DNA of 64,000 nucleotides from Citrus sinensis (Eukaryota > Streptophyta > Magnoliopsida > Sapindales > Rutaceae). A program made the position numbers and the translations under genes. The notes under the pieces were generated by a model. The model saw only the letters and a program-made list of their open reading frames with translations. It had not been told where the DNA came from and did not search any database. Positions 11,174-23,200 of this stretch are shown piece after piece. The stretch lies in NCBI RefSeq assembly GCF_022201045.2, contig NC_068560.1, positions 31,265,501 to 31,329,500 of the forward strand, written 5' to 3'. The stretch's first letter is position 1, and the number at the start of each line of letters is the position of its first letter.

Positions 11174-13530
11174 CTGTGACTTTGGGGGCTTGTTAAACAT
11201 GTTAGAGCAATTACAATGCTTTTTTGGCATGTCTATTCACAAAACCTACTGGATGACAGAACAGAGCTAGGACGGCGATGCTCAGGCTGAAGCTGCTCCT
11301 TTCTTGAAATTTCTAGGTATTGTTGTTGTAGTTGTTACTTTTTGTAACTAACTGCTGGCTAGGTGCAGTCATTGTGATATGAGTAATGTTAATTTTTGTT
11401 AAGTTCTTAACTTGATTGGATTGAGCCTTGTACATAATGTTGAGTTGAATTTACTGTTCTTGGTTGCTGGTTTTATGTATAAATCATATGTTTTATCTTC
11501 ACCAGTCTCAAGGTTATAGACCAATTGAATCATGGTAATCTTAAATTCTTGTTAGATTTGTTTGAACATTGGATGGTTATGATGATTTAATTGCAATGTT
11601 GCAGAACTTTGTGCATACTGATAGACAGTTGAGTAGCGTGGTATGTTATAAGATTAAAACTGGAAGAGAATAGCTGTGGGTTTGTTATTTGCTGTCGGAT
11701 TATAGCATTATATGCAATACCCAACAGTGGGGAGGATTCAATGGGTTTTATAAGCATTAGGTTCAAGCTATTTTTATGAATCAGTTATTCTCGCTACGCA
11801 CCAAATTTTGCTGAAATCTAGGGTCAGTATGGATGGTGAAGTTATAGTAGTTTTGATTTAATGCGAATCATTAACAGCAGGTCTGTTGTTGCATTATTAA
11901 AGGCAACAGAACTGAAATCAGTGAAAGATCATTGTTGTTAAAACCTTTTCTATATGAATGATTTTTGTATGTATTTTTTAGTGTGTCATGCTCAAAACTA
12001 CTTAGCAAGGAGAAATTGATTCTTGATTACTTCTAGTTCAATGGGAAAAATTCGTGTTAAGAGTTATTGATTCTTAATTGATTTTCATTCTACAACTGAT
12101 ATCTGATTTATTCATTTGGTTTACCTTGCATGTTGGTCATATATCGTGCAATAATAACCTCTTTCCAACATTGCAGATGCTCACTAACAATATATTGGTA
12201 ATGAACCAGCTGCGGAGAACAGAAAAGAGTGGGCTAAATTTGGTTTGTGAATTAAATTTTTTGTGCCTTTGTAATAATTTTCAGTTGAATATTTGGATTG
12301 TAATCCTAGAATGAATTGAGGGGAGTTGAATTTGCAGTTGATAGACATCAAGTTGGTGACGAGGAGCCTTTTTTTTTTTTTTAATTGCTCTCTTTCTATT
12401 TTCATATTGGCATAAGCGGCATCTTGTGTTGGGCAACTAGTATTATCTCTTAGTGATAAAAATGAATTCTGTTTTTATATTGCGTTTCTAGAAAGCTTGT
12501 TTTGTACTTGCTTACCAATTAGACATCCATACATCATTTTCATTCTCCTTGGTGCATAGACAGTTTTTTGGATGAGCAGTCGTTTTCACGGATGCTCACA
12601 CTTAATACTCAGTTAGATATTTCAAATAATGGGGGAGCCTGTGGCGCAAAGTCTAACTTTAATTGAAGTTAAACCATCCGACCAACTTGAAACTCTTATG
12701 TTCCTAGACCATCAACTTGAATAGAATACTAAAGAAAAGGAATAAAGACCAACAAGCTCGTAAGCTTATATGTGTATAATCATCTTTTTTTCAATCAGTA
12801 TGGCTCAACTCCAATTGTTTCTCAACCATATACACCATTCCCTTCAGGGTTCAAGCACAAACGCAACTTAAACTTAATTCCATCTTCTCTCAATCCGTCT
12901 GCTGATGCATAAGTTGTACTTCTCATAGAGTCATACCCAATACAATTCTTACACTGTCCTAACAAGTTTTGGCAGAGTTAAGTTCATTGAAGATGCCAAT
13001 ACATTAAACTGCTACATAGAAGCAATTTTCAGCAGACATGTTAACTCTGCTGTGGTTAAAAACTACTTCTTGGACCCTCCATGGTAAATTGTGCATAAGG
13101 AAAACGAAAATGAATGGGCATGCAGTAACCATTCCCCCACCCAAAAGATTCCTACAACAGGAATCATTCCAGTCTGGTGGCTTAGTGGTGGCTGAACAAT
13201 ATTTCCTCCAACCAAGACTGAAGGAAAGGCACCACTTTCATTCTAGCGATATAGCACTTGGGACTTGAAAGAGGATATAGCACTTGGGACTTGAAAGAGG
13301 ATATAGCACTTGGGACTTGAAAGAGGAGAATAAAATGGAGAAACAAACAATAATTTGAAACATCATGAGAAAATTTTCTAACCATCCTGATTACTAACTA
13401 CATTGGGCCAACAAATATGATAATCTAGAATCAGATTCTGACAACAAGAACGCAGTTTCAACAGATATAATTGGAACTCATGGAATAGGTATATCAATTC
13501 ACTAAATTAAATGTATATTGCAAGAAACTA
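11174..13530. other. Downstream region of the J-protein gene and intergenic DNA
   Basis: The first few hundred bases after the stop are probably 3' UTR. No other coding region was recognised. The stretch is less AT-rich than the transposon zones and holds the three-copy 26-bp repeat described separately. Confidence 0.4.
13249..13326. repeat. Three-copy 26-bp tandem repeat
   Basis: The unit ATATAGCACTTGGGACTTGA plus AAGAGG is repeated three times in direct contact with no visible difference between copies. It lies downstream of the small minus-strand gene at 13.6-14.6 kb, possibly within its 3' flank. Identical copies suggest recent slippage. Confidence 0.9.
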
Positions 13531-13582
13531 GTTTTAAAAATTCCAGCCAAATAGTAGATAGGGCAACATGAAGACAATGCTA

Positions 13583-13966
13583 TTATGACATGACAGAGGA
13601 ATTTGATAACCTAAGGCACTCACTTTGGCACTTCCTAAGACATATATCATTCCAATTGGGGACTTGGTGTTGATTGACACAAACAGTTCTTGCACATGCA
13701 TCAGCACAAGCATCAATCTGAGAAACACCACAAACAGTGACACAAGTGTCAATGGTCGGCTCTTTAGATAATGAACCAACCTTCTTTAGCATCCTCTTTG
13801 AAGTGCACACCCTCTCGCATACAAAGATATCATCAGAGCTCTTCTCACGCCCTCTTGCACTCTTCAGCCTCTGTTCTTCCGCTCTCCTTTTCTTCATCCT
13901 CAGAGCTTGTCCCATGATTACAGCTGGTATAGCTGCGCCTAATAGTGACCACCATGGATCCACCAT
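13583..13966 (-). CDS. Small cysteine-rich plant protein with an N-terminal membrane segment
   Basis: The coding exon starts at an ATG (MVDPWWSLLGAAIPAV) and encodes 127 residues. A short hydrophobic stretch at about residues 5-20 is followed by a strongly basic segment (MKKRRAEEQRLKSARGREK) and a region with ten cysteines (CERVC, CVTVCGVSQIDACADAC, CVNQ, CLRKCQSEC). Spacing of paired cysteines suggests disulphides or metal binding. I recall similar uncharacterised proteins in many land plants but cannot name a function. A splice acceptor (TTTTTAACAG) lies two bases before the ATG. An upstream exon (about 14514-14640, ending AAG before GTAAAT) probably supplies the 5' UTR, since joining it would not keep the frame. 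The C-terminal tail after SECLRL is unusual and could instead be a retained intron, because AG/GTTATC sits there. Confidence 0.7.
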   Translation of the reverse strand: MVDPWWSLLGAAIPAVIMGQALRMKKRRAEEQRLKSARGREKSSDDIFVCERVCTSKRMLKKVGSLSKEPTIDTCVTVCGVSQIDACADACARTVCVNQHQVPNWNDICLRKCQSECLRLSNSSVMS

Positions 13967-14697
13967 GACTGTTAAAAACAAAAACTTGAACGTAAAATAA
14001 ACCTATACTCTTTCACCTATTGAAGTACAAGCTCAGTTGAGGAATGCCCAGAAGCAAAATCTAAAACACTTGAAGCATGCAACGGGCTTCTTAATATGAA
14101 TTCCAATTCAACAAAAAATCACTTCGGATGATAAGCCGCCTTTTGTTTGATGAACGTCTAAACAAAAATCTAAGGTGGAACTACACGCGCGCGCACACAC
14201 ACACAGAATTTATACAATGTAATAGGTAATTGAACAGGAATGGATTAAATTAAAAAGAAAAAATCATTTTTTTCTCTAACCCACATGCTTATCTTCCTTC
14301 TAATTCAAAACCCTTGAATCATCGGTCAACGCCAAGTCATTTATACCCAAATTGGGCAAAAAAGTTAATTCAAAACATTTTTCACGCTTTACGACAATCT
14401 GATATATTCTTGAGCAAATTAATGACTGCCCATTTGTTATTAAGTACCAGGGTGTGTTTTGGACGACGGCTTAAAGAAAAGATTAGCGGAAGTGAGTACA
14501 ACGGAGGATTTACCTTCAGTGGGAGACGGGGCTTAATGATCTCGGCGATGGCGATGGCGATGGCGGAACGGAGCTTATCGACCGGAGAGGACACGGAAAG
14601 AACAGCTAAAGGAGTTTTGCAAATTGGGGTTTTGAGTTTCAAGGGTTTTGGATTTGTTTCTAACTCTAACCTCTTTAAAGTTTGGGGTTTTTTTTTT

Positions 14698-15411
14698 TTA
14701 AGGGTAAAAATTTATTTAGTTTTTATATTTTAATATTAGTATCTGATTAGTATTTATATTTTTTAAAATGGCTCGAAATATTCTTATTATTAAAGTATTG
14801 ATACTCTTATCGTTATTTTTTATTTTTTTAACTTATTTTTATAATATTATCCTTTTATAATAATTTTTTTGTTTGAACATTAATAAAAAAAATAATTAAA
14901 TTACTAATTTCACCTTAGAAAATAAAAAAAATTATATTAATTTTTTTACGAGCACCATTTGCACACTCGGTAGTTTGCATACAATTTTTGACAATTTAAT
15001 TTTTGATAATTAAAAATTAATATAATTTTTTTATTTTTAGGGTTAAATTAATAATTTAATTATTTTCTTTTTATTAATGTCCAAACAAAAAATTATTATA
15101 AAAGGGTAATATTGTAAAAGTAAATCAAAAGAAATAAAAAATAACAATTTAATTTTTGACAGTTAAAAATTAATTTTTTTTATTTCTTAGGATTAAATTG
15201 GTAATTTAATTATTTTCTTTTTATTAATGTCAAAACAAAGAAATTATTATAAAAGGTTAATATTGTAAAAGTAAGACAAAAGAAATAAAAAGTAACGGTA
15301 AGGGTATCAATACTTTAACGACATAGATGTTTCGAGACATTTTTTAAAATATAAGGACTAAATGGATATTAATCTTAAAATACATGGACTAAATAAGCTT
15401 TTATCCTTTTT
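14698..15411. mobile_element. Large foldback MITE with TIRs over 200 bp
   Basis: The left half (GGGTAAAAATTTATTTAG, TAAAATGGCTCGAAATATTC, TTTGTTTGAACATTAATAAA) is repeated in inverted form on the right (CTAAATAAGCTTTTATCC, GATGTTTCGAGACATTTTTT, TTTATTAATGTCCAAACAAA). The right arm is itself duplicated in tandem (about 14995-15140 and 15140-15300). It carries no ORF. It sits immediately upstream of the transcribed first exon of the small cysteine-rich gene and so may contribute to its promoter region. Confidence 0.75.
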
Positions 15412-15436
15412 GCAAAAATAAAGTTGACTACTTCTG

Positions 15437-15732
15437 GCCCATTGGCGTGCTCATGCCCTCAGCGTGCCCTCAACAACCTTGAGGGCATGGGTTCAAGTCC
15501 CAACGCAGGGTCATTGTTGGGACTTGCCTCCGTGTAAAATGAGAGTTAATTGGCTCCCCACATTGGGGTAGGATCAATTTACCTCTAATAATGGTGAGGG
15601 TAAATCTTCTTCCAGTCTAATGAGGATTTATATTCAGACTCTACTGTAATAGAATTACTCAGATAAAATTCCGACGAATTTATGATTATAAATATCATGA
15701 TTGTAATATATAAGTGTATCCAAGAAAAAAAA
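15437..15732 (+). mobile_element. tRNA-derived SINE with perfect target-site duplication
   Basis: The 16-bp word AAGTTGACTACTTCTG occurs directly before (15421-15436) and directly after (15733-15748) the element. The body of about 296 bp has a perfect RNA polymerase III B box (GGTTCAAGTCC, 15490-15500), a weaker A-box-like stretch near its start (TGGCGTGCTCATG), and an A-rich 3' tail (AAGAAAAAAAAA). These are the marks of a retroposed SINE. The intact duplication indicates a fairly recent insertion. It landed beside the right end of the foldback element. Confidence 0.92.
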
Positions 15733-15749
15733 AAGTTGACTACTTCTGA

Positions 15750-16960
15750 CTTGGGGAACTGCCTCCACTTATTAATATTTTTTAATTATATTTAAATTTA
15801 CCTCTTATTTTTTATAAAAAAAAAAATTTCACTCGCATTTTTTATTTTTCACCGCTTGAAAAGTCTAGGATTCAATTCTCACCAGGACGAGAGATCTTCA
15901 TCTTAAATGAGACAAATTCTCAGGACTTCGACTGTTATAAGATGTAAGTAATGATATATAGAATCGACACGATCTAAACTCTGAACAATAGAATGTCATT
16001 GATTTTCCAAAATTTCGTCCCCACATTTGCTTCTCATTGCAATTATTATATTGTCATATCTCGGATACCCAAGGCTTTGAAGCGTGATATTACCAACAAG
16101 TTTGAACCTAATAATACAATTCATTTTTACATCCACTTTCTTAATAAATTCTTTATTAAAAATTTAAGAACAAGACATACTTTTCAAACATATGCGTGAA
16201 AATAATGTAGATTGATTTAACAGATCTTTGATTGGAAACTACCAATAATATTATAATTTAGAGTTCAGTTATGTTGTAATTGTAGTACCTTACCACAGTT
16301 ATAATATAATTTTACCTATAATTTAAATAAAAAATGTACTTTTAGATAATTTACTTCATAAGTATATTTTTAAAATAAACTTTTAGAAAAAAAAGGTAAA
16401 TTTTTTTAAAAAAATTTTATTTGTTCAAATATCCTCATATTTGATTTAAAATATTTTACTGCAATGTAAAACTGTCTATACATATTTTGTCTTTTCTCTT
16501 TTTAAATGGAAAGGAGGTACACCTTCCCTTTTCTAAAATAACCTTTTCTAAACAAAAAAAAAAAAAAAAAGACGTGTCGTGTAAAAGTAGATTTTGTTAA
16601 ATTTTTGAGGGCCCTCCCAGGTAACGTCCAGCACTCTCTAGGGTGAGTTATGTGAGTATCTAACTGGGAGTTTATTTTTGTTCATAATTGAGTAGGAATA
16701 TATAATACTTTCCCGAATATGTTAAGAGTACGTATGCAGATACATACATATATACTTTTATTTTAAATATATTTATTGCACTTTAAAAATTTATTGAACT
16801 AGAAATCAAGATACAATACATTTATAGTGCATCCATAAAACATAAAAACTTAAAAATTTACCCCATAATTATTTAAGAGATAATTACTTTTATAATAGTA
16901 ATTTTTTTTCCCGAAAACTTAAATAGTTGAACACTTGAACTCATGCTCTCAACATTAATA
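15750..16960. other. Intergenic AT-rich stretch
   Basis: No gene recognised. A B-box-like word (AGGATTCAATTC, near 15868) may mark another SINE remnant. An A run lies at about 16553-16570. The remainder is low-complexity AT-rich DNA. Confidence 0.4.
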
Positions 16961-16969
16961 GAGCATTTA

Positions 16970-17355
16970 TTTGTTGAATTGAGGAATTAAAATTAAAATG
17001 AGAATGATCGATGGTGTTTATTTAATAAAATAAAGAGAATGAAAATAAAATATGCGGGGTCTATATATTTTTTGAATTGTGGAATGGAACTCGATTTCCA
17101 CAAAGGGGTAGGGAATCATGTTTTTATTCTTTGGACTCCCCATTTTATTCCCACCTAAATTTTATAATTCCACTTTTGTCTTCAAATAAAATATTATTAT
17201 ATTATATTATATTATTGTTATTGTTATTGTTTTATTATTATTCTTTTTTTAATTGTTGTTGTTAATAATAATAACGACAATAAAATAAATAATCTGTTCT
17301 GATTCTTATTCTCTGTACTTATTCTAATCCCTTCGATTATTATTTAATAAATTCA
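16970..17355. mobile_element. Diverged TIR element related to the one at 9240-9816
   Basis: The left part (GGTGTTTATTTAATAAAATA, GAGAATGAAAAT) is mirrored on the right (TTCTTATTCTCTG, TATTATTTAATAAATTCACC). The interior has ATTATT-rich low-complexity sequence and no ORF. Its word content is like the 9240-9816 element. The ends are approximate and no target duplication was found. Confidence 0.4.
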
Positions 17356-17359
17356 CCGT

Positions 17360-18463
17360 ATAAAGGCACGATTTCTTTTGCCATTGAACTGGGCTGACCT
17401 ACGTTAGTTTGTAGACGTATTAAAAAAGAAAAGAAAAGAAAAGGAGTGAAGGATGGTATGTTAAAATTTTTAAAATAAATTTTTTAATAAGTAAAAAAAT
17501 AAAACATTCCCGAGTGGCCGGCCTGCCGAGAAAAATAATCGGGCTTTGTTTATAAGTGAAAATGCAAAAAGGTACGGGCTCCTGCAAATCACAGACATAA
17601 AGCTGTTGGATTAGGTGGGTTGCCCGTTTTGCTTGTTTCAAGAACAAGAACCTCCCATGAGTCACAATAACTAGGACTGTTTTTTGCTTTGACTCTTCGC
17701 ATGAATTTGGGGCCATAACCAGCCAATCCCTTCTCTGCTTAGACAATAGACGCAACGCATTTTGCCAGAAGCTGCAGAACTGTAAGCAGACACAAAACAG
17801 CATTCCTTTTTTTTTTTTTTTAATTTTCTTTTCATTTTTTTTTTTTTGGGTTATCAAATTGTTAAGGCTTTTGAAATGTGTGTATACTGTTTGGTTTGCT
17901 GAGAAATGTTGGGAAGACGATTAAAGTTTTGATTTTGACACTTTTATATGCATAAGCATAGACTGAGCTTAAAGAGACTACCTCGCGTTGATTGATCGCA
18001 GAATTGGCATGATCAAAGATAATAATAATAAAAAAAAGAAATTCTTATCAGCTGTGTGACTTTATTTGGGTCACTAAAAGTTTCATGGTATTGAACTTGT
18101 AGATTTGATGATATGAGATTCGCTCTCGTTAACTTTTGTCTGTGGAACATGAAATGGGGATTGAAATTGACAGTTTTAATGCAAAGTAATTTTTTCCCCC
18201 CGGCGCATTACTAGTACTTTATCCGGTAATAGAAGAGCAAATGTAGTAGATTTACTAGATGGGTAGTAAGTGTGAAAAGTCAGTTACCTTTGAAAGAAAT
18301 GTCAATTTTGGTTTTACGTGATGGAAATGTCTTTGTTTGGTTAGGCTTCCTATCTTATTTTTCAGAAAAATTATTTATTGGTAGGTAGTGTTGCACGAAG
18401 TATTTTTTGATGTGCTTACTTCAAAAGCTCTGATCATTTACATTTAGGTCACAAAAACGAGCA
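17360..18463. other. Promoter and probable 5' UTR region of the PWWP gene
   Basis: No coding region is supported; a 145-codon open frame on the minus strand is dominated by lysine runs from T tracts and looks spurious. A T-tract-rich segment lies at about 17808-17850. A possible splice acceptor (CATTTAG) 16 bases before the PWWP ATG suggests that the leader contains an intron. Confidence 0.35.
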
Positions 18464-20265
18464 ATGAGAAGTAATCGAGTCTCTGGTGGCAGAAATTGTG
18501 ATAGTGATCGGGATGGAGAGAAATTTGTGGTCAAGCAGTTAGAAGGACAGTTCTTCCCTGGGGATGTTACTTGGGCTAAGCTCCGTGGTAACAAATGGTG
18601 GCCTGCAGTGGTATGCAAATCATGTTTCGGTTGTTTTTATGTAGCATTTTCTGTATGAAATTTTTTATGGTTATGTTTTGTGCCACATAAGTTTGATGCC
18701 TAATTTGGCTGAAAATGTTTGACTGCTCAGTTATTTTTTAGGTCGTTGACGAGAACACTGTTAGTGAATGCAATAAACCTAGTAAGAGAGCATCTGGAGG
18801 CTTTCTTGTCAGGCTTTATGGAAGCTATGAATAGTTTGTACTATCCCCCCTTAATAATTATTTTTTGTTAACTTCATTCACTAACTTGCAGTGATTAATA
18901 TATATTTTTTTTGCTTGCAGTTTATATGTAGATCCTATTAAATTTCATTTAGAGTTCCAGAAAGTAAGTTTTGATACAAAGAACCATCGATTTGATGCGG
19001 CCTTTCCGCTTTGTAGCTAGATCTTCTTGTTTCTATGCTTTTAAATATTATCAAATGATACTTTGGTTTGAATGCTCAGGTACTTGAACAAAGCAATGGT
19101 TCTCATAGGGAAATATTTGAAAAAGCCTTGGAGCAGGTAACCTTAATTTTTGTTTGAAGTCTGTATTCTAGCAATCCTGAGAAGGTTGTTATTCTAGCTA
19201 GTTGCTCCCCCCAAGGTATCAAATAATATGCTTTTAATGTGCATTTCCTTTTCTCTTTCGGATATGGATACAGGATTTGTCTCATATGAAATCTGGTTGC
19301 TCAAAAGGTATAGGATCAAAATCTACAGGTCAGCCTGTTTTTTTCTTGTGATAATGATTTCTTGTTATTTCTTCTACTTTGTATTGCTTAGGACTACATA
19401 TGGGATATATGAATAAGTTAGAGGTCAAACACAATTAATATTTACTAAAACAGCACACCCGCTTTGGATTGGAACAATAGTGATAGTCTAAATACAGAAC
19501 TGCTGGTAACTTAATTGTTCGCATAGAGGAAAACTTTTGGTTCTTCTAGTTCTTTGAACACTTGGAATGGAGAGGAGGTATTCATTTTCCTAGGAAATGT
19601 GTGGCATTGTTCTTTGTGTCATGGTAAAAGAGAGATAAGAAGACTTTATGTTGTTTAAGTACATTCTTGGTTAAAAATTTCATTACATTCATTGGGGTGG
19701 CATTGTACATGTCACAGGAGATAAATATATGCATTCAATATGATAAGTCTACATAGGCACAAGGAGAAGATTGATCTGTAATGTTTTCATTAGAAATTGC
19801 CATATACAGCACTCCATGCTCTTGATGCAACATGAGCTTCTATGTTATATTCACTGAACTCAATAAGTTGAAACTATTACAGAAGGTAAATACAAATCAG
19901 ATAGCGCAAGTGTTCAAGAACAGCTGAAACGGAAATATTCTAAGCAAGGAAGTGGACACAAGAAGCTCAAGCCAAATAACACAAGTGATGAGAAACGAAG
20001 AATGAGTGAGATCTCTATGGAAGAGCAAGATGAGAAACCCATGCTGAATAGCCCTAACTCTGTGAGTTTTATTGCAATTCTTTTTCCAATTTCTTCAAGA
20101 AGCTTGCCACTTTACCTTCCTTCCATGCAGAAGCTGAGTTATTATATTGATTATTGCTTCCAGGAAGCAAGTTTATTAGGGACATCTCATGAACTGAGTG
20201 CACGGAGATTGAGAGTGATGCAAAGTCTTGGTTTGGTTGCACCTTCTGGATCTCCATTCAGTTAA
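18464..20265 (+). CDS. PWWP-domain protein, seven exons, about 224 aa
   Basis: Exons: 18464-18610, 18742-18833, 18921-18963, 19080-19136, 19274-19328, 19883-20061, 20164-20265. All borders are GT-AG and the phases close to 225 codons. The joined protein has a PWWP domain at about residues 28-95 (FFPGDVTWAKLRGNKWWPAV, then GFLVRLYGSYEYLYVDP), a fold that reads methylated histone lysines on nucleosomes. A basic lysine-rich linker follows (KRKYSKQGSGHKKLKP), consistent with a nuclear chromatin protein. The C-terminus (ELSARRLRVMQSLGLVAPSGSPF) is a compact motif seen, as I recall, in plant PWWP homologues. The TAG seen when reading through exon 2 disappears on splicing (TA joined to T gives Tyr). 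A second in-frame acceptor before the last exon could add 11 residues. It is short for a PWWP protein but appears complete. Confidence 0.85.
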
Positions 20266-23200
20266 AATGGACAAATTTTTGTGAGCTCATGATATTTGTT
20301 TGAATTAAGTTGTTCTTGTATCAAATATCATGGTACTTGCTCGTCAACTTTTGCACAGTGTAAGACTGTTGTTGCTATTAAATACTGTATACCGTGTCAG
20401 CCTTTTGTCGGCAATTTTTTCATACATACTCTTGCTAGTCGATTTCAGGCTTGTATGGGTGGTGCAAAGGATTTTGGCCAGATATGCAATCTAGCAATTG
20501 TGTAGAGCACATTCTTATCTTGTCACTGTATCGGATTTCTCTTCAACTTGATATTGACAATCTTTCAGGTCACAGAATAGACCTTGTTTATGGGGTACAA
20601 TTCTCTTGCTTATGGTTTTCTTTCCACCCAAACTCCCCCAACCCCTCCCCCCCAACACCCCCCTTTCTTTTTTCCCCTTGAAATTTTTAGGCGAGGAAAT
20701 TGTTTTGCCCGAATAGAAATAAAAATAATTAGAAAAAAAAAAGAGAAAATTACCTTGGCATTGCAGTGAAAAGTCAAGATAGAAAAGAGCCGAAATTCAG
20801 ATTTAGACTTTGGCAACTATCCTTGTATACGCTGTATATTGAGCATATTGATTGTGCGTACTTTGTGCGCTTATTGTAGTAAACCAATGCCTTAACGAAT
20901 TCCTTTCTTGGAAGATTAAAGCTGTTAGCCCCCTATAAATTCCTAAGAGTACCCATAATTTTTTTTTGTTTTGGACAGAAAAGTCATGTTTTCATCGATT
21001 CAAAGCAAAAATAAACACAAAACTTCGGGTGGCGCATTATCCATCTATACAATAGGTTCTTTGCATCCTAAAGCCCTCTTGGCTAAGGAATGGGCATTAG
21101 CATTATGGATTTGAGGAGTGTATTGTATCTGAAAAGTTTGAAAATCTTTCTTTCCTCCGATCTTGATTTTCAAAAACTACCCAGTAAATTTCTGTCCTGT
21201 TACCCTTCCTGTTGTTTGCCAGATTTGCAACAACTTGGCAATTTTTTTTCAAAAATGACACGTGATAATAGCAACATCCACATTGGCCCGAAACTATCCA
21301 CAAGGAGGGGGTCTCCATTAATTGTTCTTGGCAGATTTCTTAATATGTGCTTGACCTTTCAATTTAACTCTCTTGAAGGATTCTAGTACTGCTTCTGCTT
21401 TGGCAAAGGACAGAAGAGGATTTGACTTCTTTCCTTCAATAAGAAAACGGTTTCTTGCATTCGAGGCCACCTACCAAATGCATTTTTGCAATTCTCATTT
21501 CCGTCCTGCTCAGATTCTGTAAAGCATCTAAAGTAAAATTCATCCAGTCTTGTCCTGGGAACACTGACTTTTCTTGATCAGCAAAATAAGCAAGCCTCTA
21601 GAACTCTATCAATACCTATACTTAAAATTCCTTTCCCGCTCAGTCTTTTGTCCGAAAAATGGCTATTCTAAAACTCTATCAATACTTATAACTGATTTGA
21701 AAGGCTAATCCTCATTGAACAAAAAGTATCAACATTGTAGAAAAAAAAAAAAATCATTTATTGAAACTGATGAATCTTGAAAGTCATGATTTAATCATCT
21801 TAACAAATAAAGTTACGTTTCAACTATTCTTCTCTTTTTCTTCTCATGATCGTGGGATCATGAGTCAAAATTTCATCATTTACAAATGAATTATATTTCT
21901 TTTTGTTTTCTTATTTTTTATATTTTACGATAAAAAGAGTCAAAAAAGTAAATTGTTATAAAGAACTACACACTAATTCTAAATTCATTAATTATCGCTT
22001 TTCCATTCGGCAATTTCTTTATCCATTTGCGTCAAATTATTATTATTTTTTTAAAAATTGCATCAAATTATTATTATTTTTTAAAAAATTGCATCAAATT
22101 ACGTTTAAAAGAGAGAGAGTTTGTATTTATGGGGCGTCAAAAGGATAAATTTAACGTCATTGTCTATTTGTGCAATTTAAAAAATCTTTAAATTTATAAA
22201 TGTTAAAATGGGGTTTCTTAAGGAAATGCAATTGGTTAATAAGGCCTAATTATTGACTAAAACTAAAGAAATCAAAGAGTGACCAAATGCCAAGAGATGA
22301 AGAAGATTGTGACCAATGCTCAGATTACAACTCATATTATATGAAATTATTACTGATATATTATAATCAGACAATTCCTAAGATTATAGTCTAAATTTTT
22401 ACCTTATTTAATATTCGAGAAATGTTTACTCAACTCTCATTTTGAGAGAGAGAAGAGATGAAGAAAATTGAATTAAATAAGATGAGGTTCAAATCAGAAA
22501 AAGTTAACTGATATTGAGTCAATTAAGCGTCAGCCAATTATAGTCGATGAACTGTTATAGATAGAGAACGTATTTTAGCACATAATTAGAAAAATCTAAG
22601 AATAGTTGTCATTGTTATAAGTCACCGTTGTAAAAAGAAAATAGTTCTGTATTTCGAAACCTCTCCATCTTTCTCCTTGTGTGGCTAATCCCAGCATCAA
22701 AACATGGATTTTGTTGGCTAATATATAATAATAAGAAAAAAAATTTGTGATTGTTCTAATAATTCAAATGGAACAGAGAAACACATAAATAAATAAAATA
22801 GCCAGAATAATTATCGTATGACATCTACCTTATTTTAGATGCAAAGGCACATAACAGACCAATAAGATATTTTCTTAGTTTATTTTCTCAGTTGGCATCT
22901 ACGTACTGTTCTCATATATTCATTATAATGTTGAGTAAATTTTTTCTTTAAGAGACATCATATACACTTCGATCGAGTCGCAGTGTTCTTGTTTTTTTGC
23001 TTTATATTCGGTTTGTTGTTATCGTATCTTTCATCCATGCAAGTTAATGCTAGTGGTTTGCGAACACAGAATCGAACAGGAGGGATTTTCTGAAGGGTGT
23101 GTGCTACTTACTAGAGGACAAGACTGATTAAATGACAAGTCATGAACGAGAGAGGTCGACATGTCGTCAAGGCAATACAAAAAGCAGGACGACAGTAGTG

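Noticed and set aside
10126-11270. Long overlapping ORFs in other frames around the J-protein gene
   Set aside because: They are shadows of the GC-rich J-protein coding sequence; only the frame from 10220 has a conserved domain.
14382-14642. Upstream protein-coding exon for the small cysteine-rich gene
   Set aside because: The open frame starts with TTG, not ATG, and its splice to the next exon does not keep the downstream frame; it is better read as 5' UTR.
17420-17857. 145-codon ORF on the minus strand
   Set aside because: Lysine and phenylalanine runs come from T tracts; no domain, and it overlaps the probable PWWP promoter.
18829-18840. Premature stop (TAG) in the PWWP gene
   Set aside because: A GT donor directly before the G of TAG removes it; splicing to 18921 restores a Tyr codon and conserved residues.
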